Source of the DNA: Anaerovibrio sp.
GTDB lineage: Bacteria > Bacillota > Negativicutes > Selenomonadales > Selenomonadaceae
Reading direction: 5' to 3'
Assembly (NCBI GenBank): GCA_016302095.1
Contig: JAEDOE010000015.1
Span: forward strand, 1-11,770
DNA length: 11,770 nucleotides
The notes beneath the pieces are model-generated. The model had not been told where the DNA came from. It made no database searches and worked only from the letters and a program-made list of their open reading frames with translations. Numbering within the stretch: the stretch's first letter is position 1; each line of letters starts with the position of its first letter. This document shows positions 7,078-11,770 of this stretch, in pieces. Both the position numbers and the translations under genes were made by a program.

Positions 7078-7428
7078 ATGCCAGAAGCAAAAGGAGCTGC
7101 GGCAGCTATTGCTGAATACGTGCAGCGTGGCAACAACATCAACTATACATGCGCCGAAGGAGCCGAGTATATGCAGGTGATTCCGCTGGCTGGTCGCATA
7201 GCTGTAGCACTGGAAAAAATTCTGCCGGGCGGAGAAGGCACGATCACCTTGCAGGGGGCTTTCAATCTCCCTGCAGCAACGGGCATGGCCTTTGAGACTG
7301 GCGCACAGGTTTATTGGGACAAGGCTAAGGGGAACATCACCAGCACTGCTGAGGGGAATATCCCCGCCGGATATGTTATTGCCCCCAAAGCCTCCGCCGG
7401 CACATCCGCCGTCGTGAGGATTGGCTAA
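7078..7428 (+). CDS. Capsid cement/decoration protein, DUF2190-like
   Basis: This 116-residue protein follows the capsid gene by 18 bases, with GAGGAGGA (7063-7070) at good spacing to ATG 7078. An overlapping ATG at 7071 is out of frame. The sequence is glycine- and alanine-rich with many short beta strands: NNINYTCAEGAEYMQVIPLAGRIAVALEKILPG, then EGTITLQGAFNLPAATG, then FETGAQVYWDKAKGNIT and PAGYVIAPKASAGTSAVVRIG. This is the pattern of the DUF2190 family: an N-terminal arm, a strand-rich core, a QVYWD strand and a terminal strand. These proteins bind the outside of the expanded capsid at symmetry axes and stabilise it, the role of lambda gpD. The next gene starts in its stop codon (TAATG). 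Confidence 0.82.
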   Translation: MPEAKGAAAAIAEYVQRGNNINYTCAEGAEYMQVIPLAGRIAVALEKILPGGEGTITLQGAFNLPAATGMAFETGAQVYWDKAKGNITSTAEGNIPAGYVIAPKASAGTSAVVRIG

Positions 7429-7775
7429 TGTCAGCTTTTAAGGACATGGTGGAGGCAGATATTTCCAGCGTGTTCCTTAACCCGGATGAATTTGGAGAAA
7501 CTCACAATCTTAACGGTGCTAACTGTATTTGTGTCATAGCCTCTGATATGACGGAGGAAAGAAAGGCATCACTGGCCGGGGGCAAGAGAACCCCCGAAGG
7601 GCTGCACGGTGACTATTTAACAATCTGCGTCAAAAGCAGTGATTTGCCGGAAGTTCCTGCTCAGGGAACCAGCTTCAAAGTTGACGGCAAGCGTTATACA
7701 GTCGATGCCTGCACGGAGGATATGGGCATGCTGTCCATTGAGCTGGGAGCATATCGCATGAGGGGTGGTTTTTGA
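7428..7775 (+). CDS. Head-tail stopper/connector protein, gpFII-like
   Basis: This 115-residue protein is in the position of lambda FII. The N-terminal segment DISSVFLNPDEFGETHNLNG (11-30) carries the FxNxxEFgexhxinG pattern common to head-closure proteins of the FII and Gifsy-2 type. A beta-barrel-like region follows: CICVIASD, DYLTICVKSSDLP, GTSFKVDGKRYTVDACTEDMGMLSIEL. Such proteins attach under the portal after packaging, seal the head and receive the tail. No ribosome binding site is evident; the start overlaps the preceding stop (TAATG), so translation is probably by reinitiation. The family assignment is from this pattern and gene order. Confidence 0.75.
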   Translation: MSAFKDMVEADISSVFLNPDEFGETHNLNGANCICVIASDMTEERKASLAGGKRTPEGLHGDYLTICVKSSDLPEVPAQGTSFKVDGKRYTVDACTEDMGMLSIELGAYRMRGGF

Positions 7776-8347
7776 TGATTGAAATTAATGCCAGTGCTTT
7801 GCAACAGGCGGAAAAGCTGCTTCAGGGCATACCCGGAGCAGCAAAGAAAGCATCCCTGACGGCGGTCAAGAAAACTGTGCGCGGAGCAAAGATGGATGCC
7901 GTGCAGAAGGTGCGTGAACGGTATACTATCAAGCCTGCGTACATCAACCGCACGATGTCGTTTATCAATGATGACGGCTCTTTTGGCTTCAGGTCGAAAG
8001 GGCGCGTGAATGACCTGGCATACTTCAAGCACAGCCCTGCCAGCGTGCCAAAGAGGCGGCCGGCAAAGGGGAAATACCTGTACAGCCAGGTAGTCAAGGG
8101 CGAGGGCGGTACTATCGCCCATGCTTTCCTTGCCAAAATGAAGTCCGGGCATGTGGGCGTTTTTCAGCGCGAAGGGCATGGCGCAAATAGTGCCAGCCTG
8201 CCGATTGAGAAGCTGTCCGGCCCGTCTGTGCCGCAGATGCTGGGCAGCCCTACGGTGTCAGAGTTTATTCAGAAGCGCATGGAGGAAAGGCTTGCCGTAA
8301 ATGTAGAGCATGAGGTCAATGCCTTCCTGATGGGGTATAGAAGGTGA
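7775..8347 (+). CDS. Tail completion protein, lambda gpZ-like
   Basis: I take ATG 7775 (TGATG overlap with the preceding stop, AGGGGTGG just upstream), giving 190 residues. TTG 7772 would add one residue. Lambda gpZ has 192. The layout matches gpZ: an N-terminal helix region (LLQGIPGAAKKASLTAVKKTVRGAK, 15-39), a basic middle (VPKRRPAKGK, 91-100), the AHAFLAKMKSGHVGVFQREG stretch (116-133) and LPIEKLSGPSVPQML (142-156), which aligns by eye with gpZ's AFIQQLKNGRWHVMQR and YPIDVVKIPMAVPL. A C-terminal helix follows. gpZ helps make tails competent to join heads and to anchor the DNA end. In this phage it serves a contractile tail, since sheath and tube genes follow. Confidence 0.82.
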   Translation: MIEINASALQQAEKLLQGIPGAAKKASLTAVKKTVRGAKMDAVQKVRERYTIKPAYINRTMSFINDDGSFGFRSKGRVNDLAYFKHSPASVPKRRPAKGKYLYSQVVKGEGGTIAHAFLAKMKSGHVGVFQREGHGANSASLPIEKLSGPSVPQMLGSPTVSEFIQKRMEERLAVNVEHEVNAFLMGYRR

Positions 8348-8829
8348 TTCCTGTGAGACTTGTACAATGCCTGAAAGCGGAAATTGAGATAGCTGTCAAG
8401 GATTACCGCATGAAAGCGGAAGGGCAGGACGATAAGCGGGTCAGCGTTTACGCGCAGCATATTCCTGACGAAGATTTTCAGCATGACAGCTATTATCCGC
8501 TGGTTGTGGTCAGCCTGAACAAGGTGGAGGATATGGAGTCTGTGGAAGCATCCGGCTCTATTGCCACCATCGGCCTGACGATTGGCGTCTACGGCGAAGA
8601 CAGGCAGGCATGGATGGACTTGCTGGGCATCATGGAAAGAATACGGCAGCGGCTGCTGATATTCCGCAAGCTTGATGGCAGGTTCCGCCTTGTGATGCCT
8701 GCCAAGTGGGAGACCATAGAGGCTCAGCCGTATCCATTCTGGTTCGGCTATGGCACGCTGATGTACCAAATCGGACAGCCTAATGAGCGCATGGCGGATA
8801 ATTGGGACCGCATTATGGAAGATAACTAG
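8344..8829 (+). CDS. Probable tail terminator/completion protein (gpU-position)
   Basis: This protein has 161 residues if started at GTG 8344, which lies in the preceding stop (GTGA). The in-frame GTG at 8353 is a serious alternative because AAGGTGA (8341-8347) would be at proper spacing; it gives 158 residues. The sequence alternates helix and strand: an N-terminal helix (LVQCLKAEIEIAVKDYRM), a strand (SYYPLVVVSLNKVED), a strand with a GSIATIGLTIGVYGED pattern, a helix (AWMDLLGIMERIRQRLLIF), then RFRLVMPAKWETIEAQPYPFWFGYGTLMYQI. This strand-strand-helix plan and the closing PYPFWFG-type segment are typical of tail terminators, which cap the tube at its final length and bind the head connector. 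The position after the gpZ-like gene supports this. Confidence 0.65.
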   Translation: MIPVRLVQCLKAEIEIAVKDYRMKAEGQDDKRVSVYAQHIPDEDFQHDSYYPLVVVSLNKVEDMESVEASGSIATIGLTIGVYGEDRQAWMDLLGIMERIRQRLLIFRKLDGRFRLVMPAKWETIEAQPYPFWFGYGTLMYQIGQPNERMADNWDRIMEDN

Positions 8830-8841
8830 GAGGATGAACTA

Positions 8842-9186
8842 ATGAGCGAAAATGAAGCTATTACCAAAGCCGATAAGAGCCGTTCAGGCACTAGAAAGCG
8901 GTCTGCTGATATAAGTGCCAGGGCGGTGGAAAACATGCCTGCTGAAGCCGTCTCAGAGGCAAGGAGCTATATTTATATCGGCCCTAATATCATGGCAGAC
9001 GGCCTGAAGCAGAATACCATCTATCAGAGCAGGCCGGCGGAGCTGATTGAGGCATTGACGGCGAAATACAAAAATATTTCCCGGCTGTTTGTCAGCGTGA
9101 GCAAGCTCTCCAAGGCTATGATTGATATGGGCAGGGCTGGCACGCCGCTGTACCTGGCATATAACGAAATGAAGGAGGCTCGTTAA
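8842..9186 (+). CDS. Small protein of unknown function upstream of the sheath gene
   Basis: This 114-residue protein starts at ATG 8842, 12 bases after the preceding stop, with AGGAGG (8828-8833) at 8-base spacing. The first 40 residues are charged and probably disordered (TKADKSRSGTRKRSADIS). Residues 43-112 look folded: SYIYIGPNIMADGLKQNTIYQSRPAELIEALTAKYKNISRLFVSVSKLSKAMIDM, that is, two short strands, helices and a strand. The order IYIGPN, GLKQNT, helix, RLFVSVSKL recurs, from memory, in short proteins encoded just before sheath genes of contractile phages. Mu also has a small protein (gp38) in this position, but this sequence does not look like the Mu family. A role in tail assembly or connection is inferred from position only. 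Confidence 0.7.
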   Translation: MSENEAITKADKSRSGTRKRSADISARAVENMPAEAVSEARSYIYIGPNIMADGLKQNTIYQSRPAELIEALTAKYKNISRLFVSVSKLSKAMIDMGRAGTPLYLAYNEMKEAR

Positions 9187-9188
9187 TA

Positions 9189-10640
9189 ATGGCATACAAA
9201 CATGGTATTTACTCCAGCGAGCAGGCTACATCGCTGGTTCCGATGACTGAGACCGATGGCGGCCTCATTACATGCTTCGGCACGGCGCCGCTGCATCTGG
9301 CCAGCAAGCCTGCCGCGCCCAATACCCCGGTGCTCTGCTACGGCTACGATGAAGCGGTGGCGGCCCTGGGCTATTCTGACGATTGGGAAAAATACACCCT
9401 GTGTGAAATGATTAAGGTGCATTTCGCCCTGTTCAATATGGCGCCTATTGTGTTTGTCAATGTGCTGGGCGGCAAGGAGAAGCACAAGGCCAAGGTTGAT
9501 GACAAGGCCGTAGAGGTTGCGGATGGCGTGGCTGTCATCAGTGACCCTGTGCTGGCAGATACGCTGATCGTCAAGCTTGCCAGCGATGGGGAAGCCCTGA
9601 TTCCTGATACGGATTATACAGCTGCCTTTGATGATGCCGGCAACATGGTAGTGACTGCCATAGATGGCGGCGCCATTACCGAGGGGGCAACCCCTCTGTA
9701 TATGTCGTACACTATGCTGGTGCCTGAAAATGCTGAGCCTGATGATATTATCGGCGGCATTAACATCAGCACCAACAGGGCGGAGGGCATTGAGACAATT
9801 GAAGAGGTATTTCCTCGTTTCGGGCTGGTGCCGGGCATCAATATCGCGCCGGGCTGGTCCCATCATCCGGGTGTAGCGGCTGCCCTTAAAGCCAAGAATC
9901 ATAATATCTGCGGCCATTTCAACAGCATCTCTATTTGCGATATGCCTACAGACAGCGTAAAGAGCTACAGCGAGGCTGTTGAATGGAAGAATAAGAACAA
10001 TTTCGCCGACAAGGATTGCATCTTGTGCTGGCCGCTTTTGACGCTGGGCGGCAAAAAATATCATCTCAGCGCACAGCTGGCCTCGGTGCTGAACTACACA
10101 GACAGCCAGCATGGAGATATTCCGTACTATTCCCCGTCCAACAAGTCGCTGCAGGCTGATGGCGCCTGTCTGGAAGATGGCACAGAGATATTTTTGAACA
10201 ATACTCAGGCTGCCTATCTGAACGGCCAGGGCATTGTGACAGCACTGAATTTTGTCGGCGGCTGGAAGGCCTGGGGCAACAGAACCACCATATATCCTGC
10301 CAATACTGATGTGAAAGACAATATGATTAGCAATCGGCGCATGTTCAACTGGGTTGGGGCAACGCTTATCACAAGCTTCTGGTCTAAGATTGACGAGCCG
10401 ACAAACAAGCGGCTGATTGAGACGATTGTCGACAGTGCAAATATCTGGCTTAACGGCCTGACTGCCATGGGTGCGCTGCTGGGCGGCCGTGTGGAGTTCC
10501 GGGAGGACGAAAATACAACTACCGACCTTATGGATGGCAAGCTGTATTTCCATGTGTACATGACGCCGCCTGCGGCAGCCCGTGACATTGAGTTTGTGCA
10601 GGAGTATGACCCTGAGTATATCTCTACGTTGTTCGCATAA
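9189..10640 (+). CDS. Contractile tail sheath protein, P2 FI family
   Basis: This 483-residue protein is the outer tail layer that contracts to drive the tube into the host. ATG 9189 has AAGGAGG (9172-9178) upstream. The N-terminal handshake segment (MAYKHGIYSSEQATSLVP) is followed by an N-terminal domain. The conserved core follows: DIIGGINISTNRAEGIETIEEVF, PGINIAPGWSHHPGVAAAL, the AWGNRTTIYP motif at 361-370 (the classic sheath signature around Trp-Gly-Asn-Arg-Thr), RRMFNWVGATLITSFWSKID, and a C-terminal DGKLYFHVYMTPPAAARDIEFVQEYD. Compared with P2 FI (396 residues) it is about 90 residues longer, explained by an added beta-rich segment at about 96-188. The gene is directly followed by the tube gene, as in P2. 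Confidence 0.95.
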   Translation: MAYKHGIYSSEQATSLVPMTETDGGLITCFGTAPLHLASKPAAPNTPVLCYGYDEAVAALGYSDDWEKYTLCEMIKVHFALFNMAPIVFVNVLGGKEKHKAKVDDKAVEVADGVAVISDPVLADTLIVKLASDGEALIPDTDYTAAFDDAGNMVVTAIDGGAITEGATPLYMSYTMLVPENAEPDDIIGGINISTNRAEGIETIEEVFPRFGLVPGINIAPGWSHHPGVAAALKAKNHNICGHFNSISICDMPTDSVKSYSEAVEWKNKNNFADKDCILCWPLLTLGGKKYHLSAQLASVLNYTDSQHGDIPYYSPSNKSLQADGACLEDGTEIFLNNTQAAYLNGQGIVTALNFVGGWKAWGNRTTIYPANTDVKDNMISNRRMFNWVGATLITSFWSKIDEPTNKRLIETIVDSANIWLNGLTAMGALLGGRVEFREDENTTTDLMDGKLYFHVYMTPPAAARDIEFVQEYDPEYISTLFA

Positions 10641-10652
10641 GGAGGTAAAACA

Positions 10653-11180
10653 ATGGCAACTACCAATATAGTACGGGACAAGCTGATTAACTACGAGGTT
10701 TTTGTTGCGGGAAGCCGCAAGCTTGGTACGGCAGATGTTACCTTGTCCAGCATCGAGTACAAGACAACCACTCTTTCCGGCGCCGGTATCGGCGGCGAGA
10801 TTGAAATGCCTACACCGGGGCAGACGGGCTCTATGGAAGTAGAGCTCAACTGGCGTACCATTAACGTGGACAATGCAGCTCTCCTGGCTATGAAGGCTCA
10901 CGACCTGGAATTTCGCGGCGCAAACGAGAACTATGATGCAGGCACTGGTGAAATCATCACGGAGGCAGTCAAGGTCAATGTACGAGCCCTGCCGAAAAAA
11001 GGCGACCTGGGCACGCTGAAACCGGCAGACCACACCGGCACCAAGAGTACCATGGAAGTGATTTATCTCAAAGAGACCATAGACGGCAAGCGCGTCATTG
11101 AAATCGACAAGATGAACTATATCCATTATGTTGATGGCACGGATTACATGGCACCTGTCAGGAAGGCGCTGGGACTGTAA
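10653..11180 (+). CDS. Tail tube protein, P2 FII family
   Basis: This 175-residue protein (P2 FII has 172) is the inner tube, polymerised as stacked hexamers inside the sheath. ATG 10653 follows AAGGAGGT at good spacing, 12 bases after the sheath stop. The segments NYEVFVAGSRKLGTADVTLSSIEYKTTTLSGAGIGGEIEMPTPGQTGSMEVELNWRTI match the FII pattern of a strand with the name-giving FVDG-like turn, a GxGxxGEIE strand and a PxxGQxxSMEVxLxWR strand. Then come FRGANENYD, VKVNVRALPKKGDLGTLKP and a closing TKSTMEVIYLKETIDGKRVIEIDKMNYIHYVDGTDYM. The two-sheet beta architecture and the final DG-D-Y motif fit. The gene is complete. Confidence 0.94.
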   Translation: MATTNIVRDKLINYEVFVAGSRKLGTADVTLSSIEYKTTTLSGAGIGGEIEMPTPGQTGSMEVELNWRTINVDNAALLAMKAHDLEFRGANENYDAGTGEIITEAVKVNVRALPKKGDLGTLKPADHTGTKSTMEVIYLKETIDGKRVIEIDKMNYIHYVDGTDYMAPVRKALGL

Positions 11181-11199
11181 GTGAAGGGGGTACAGGAAG

Positions 11200-11484
11200 A
11201 TGGATGCAAAGAAAACTATTGATTATTCAAATCTCAAGGAAAAGCTGGCCGAACTGGATGCCAGGTCTTTCCAGCGGGCGGAACGTGCCTGCCGCATGTC
11301 GGCAGATGCAACGCCGGATATTACATATTCCAGTGCTTTCCGCGCCCGCCTGGCAGCTGAAGCCTTGGGGGTTGAATTTGCGGAGGTTTCCTCCCTTGAC
11401 CTGGCAACCTACACGACAATCACCGCCATGGTACTGAATTTTTTGCTGAAGAGTTTGGGCGAGGAAATCCAGCCGAAATCCTGA
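11200..11484 (+). CDS. Tail assembly chaperone, short form (P2 E-like)
   Basis: This 94-residue protein (P2 E has 91) is the first gene after the tube, as in P2. ATG 11200 follows AGGAAG closely; an out-of-frame ATG at 11204 would give a shadow product. The sequence is mostly helical: a short N-terminal strand (KKTIDYSNL), helix (KEKLAELDARSFQRAERACRM), a middle loop, then SAFRARLAAEALGVEFAEVSSLDLATYTTITAMVLNFLLKSL. The short chaperone binds the tape measure protein while the tube assembles around it. The last 12 codons are bypassed when ribosomes slip at 11439-11445. Confidence 0.88.
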   Translation: MDAKKTIDYSNLKEKLAELDARSFQRAERACRMSADATPDITYSSAFRARLAAEALGVEFAEVSSLDLATYTTITAMVLNFLLKSLGEEIQPKS

Positions 11485-11606
11485 GGCAGGTAGCTTTCAA
11501 TCTGCGGGATTTCGCCCCGATCAGCTATTGGGACGGGCAAAGCGTCAGAGAGCTGCATGGCTGGCTAGAAATCATCGAAAGGGAAATAGCCCGGAGAAAA
11601 AAATAA
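11200..11606 (+). CDS. Tail assembly chaperone, frameshifted long form (P2 E+E'-like)
   Basis: The product is 82 codons of the E-like frame (to 11445) joined by a -1 shift to 53 codons of the next frame (11445-11603), with stop TAA at 11604-11606. The total is 135 residues; P2 E+E' has 142. The extension reads AEEFGRGNPAEILRQVAFNL, then RDFAPISYWDGQSVRELHGWLEIIEREIARRKK. It has the GpE-family order of a helix, an aromatic turn around a Tyr/Trp, a Ser-x-x-Glu-Leu helix with Trp, and a basic end. The extension has no start codon or ribosome binding site of its own, which supports expression only by frameshifting. The long form is made at a fixed low ratio to the short form and binds tube subunits. 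Confidence 0.88.
11439..11445 (+). promoter_or_regulatory. Programmed -1 ribosomal frameshift site T TTT TTG
   Basis: In the E frame the codons are AAT-TTT-TTG, so the heptamer T TTT TTG has exactly the X-XXY-YYZ phase required for simultaneous slippage of both tRNAs by -1. The same heptamer is the demonstrated slippage site of phage P2 E/E'. After slippage the next codon is GCT at 11445-11447 and the frame stays open for 53 codons. Confidence 0.9.
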
Positions 11607-11631
11607 AAGAAGGCCCTGTTGCAACAGGGCC
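11597..11631 (-). terminator. Intrinsic terminator for leftward transcription
   Basis: GGCCCTGTT (11612-11620) and AACAGGGCC (11623-11631) are perfect inverted copies forming a G/C-rich hairpin. On the minus strand the hairpin is followed by TTCTTTTATTTTTTT (complement of 11611 down to 11597), a strong U-tract. On the plus strand only CTCTAAAAC follows, so rightward termination should be weak. The U-tract complement forms the AAA-AAA-TAA end of the E' reading frame, so the terminator shares bases with that gene. Confidence 0.75.
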
Positions 11632-11640
11632 CTCTAAAAC

Positions 11641-11769
11641 TTATCCGGCTTGAAAAACGTCACTGGTGTCGTTTTCAGGATAGCTATGATGATATTCAGA
11701 GAAATCAACGGATAATTGACACTCCCCATGCGTAAACGCAAGGGATTCTTGGTTCGCCAACCACTGCAC
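11641..11769 (-). CDS. Possible 3' end of a convergent minus-strand gene, reading frame uncertain
   Basis: On the minus strand one frame is open from the right edge to TAA (11643-11641), giving 42 residues that end HHSYPENDTSDVFQAG. A second minus frame is also open, to TAG at 11636-11634, ending TTPVTFFKPDKF. The first frame has more codons beginning with G, a mild coding sign. The strong minus-strand terminator immediately downstream is the main reason to expect a gene here. Nothing on the plus strand between 11607 and 11770 has a start with a ribosome binding site. The family is not recognisable from this fragment. Confidence 0.3.
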   Translation of the reverse strand: MQWLANQESLAFTHGECQLSVDFSEYHHSYPENDTSDVFQAG

Positions 11770-11770
11770 T

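Noticed and set aside
9183..11126. A 647-codon open frame on the minus strand opposite the sheath and tube genes
   Set aside because: It is in codon-aligned antisense phase to both genes, so it stays open simply because the sense genes avoid TTA, CTA and TCA codons. It spans two well-identified structural genes and has a low-complexity, His/Arg/Cys-rich composition.
11716..11721. TTGACA resembling a -35 box near the right edge, followed by a plus-strand ATG at 11728
   Set aside because: There is no -10 at the correct distance and no ribosome binding site before the ATG.
1..11770. CRISPR arrays, tRNA genes, insertion sequence ends and attachment sites
   Set aside because: I saw no regularly spaced repeats, no cloverleaf-like segment, no transposase and no integrase or long direct repeat in the window.

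Overview
The window is the packaging, head and front-of-tail module of a tailed (contractile-tail) phage, most likely a prophage. The genes run left to right on the + strand, most of them overlapping or separated by a few bases, with strong AGGAGG-type ribosome binding sites. Base composition is a little above half G+C by eye. Strong Shine-Dalgarno sites, GTG/TTG starts and the protein flavour suggest a Firmicutes host. A member of the Negativicutes (Selenomonas-like) is my guess, but nothing in the window proves it.

Left edge (1-755): the end of the preceding, probably early or replication, operon. It holds the C-terminal part of a probable rolling-circle (HUH-type) replication protein and a 92-residue helix-turn-helix-like protein translationally coupled to it. 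A well-formed intrinsic terminator follows directly after the second stop codon.

Late-operon leader (756-1124): candidate promoter elements, one possible 42-codon basic protein, and a G/C-rich stretch with imperfect repeats followed by an A/T-rich inverted repeat. Its place directly before the small terminase gene makes it the best candidate for the packaging (cos) site.

Head module (1125-8829): small terminase (Nu1-like), large terminase (GpA family), gpW-like joining protein, lambda-type portal, a single-chain fusion of an HK97-type prohead protease with a scaffold region and the major capsid protein, a DUF2190-type capsid cement protein, a head-tail stopper, a gpZ-like tail completion protein and a probable tail terminator. 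The order follows lambda (Nu1-A-W-B-protease/capsid-decoration-FII-Z-U).

Tail module (8842-11606): a short conserved-looking protein, then a P2-type contractile tail set: sheath (FI), tube (FII), and the tail assembly chaperone pair E and E+E'. The longer chaperone form is made by a -1 ribosomal frameshift at a canonical T TTT TTG site that I could locate exactly. The particle is therefore a mosaic, with lambda-like packaging and head completion joined to a P2-like contractile tail.

Right edge (11607-11770): a perfect hairpin whose U-tract lies on the minus-strand side, so it terminates leftward transcription. It implies a convergent minus-strand gene entering from the right edge, where a tape measure gene would normally be expected. 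I see no clearly new defence or mobile system here. The points most worth a second look are the frameshift, the internal start inside the protease-capsid fusion, the extra domain in the sheath, the candidate cos region and the convergent element at the right edge.
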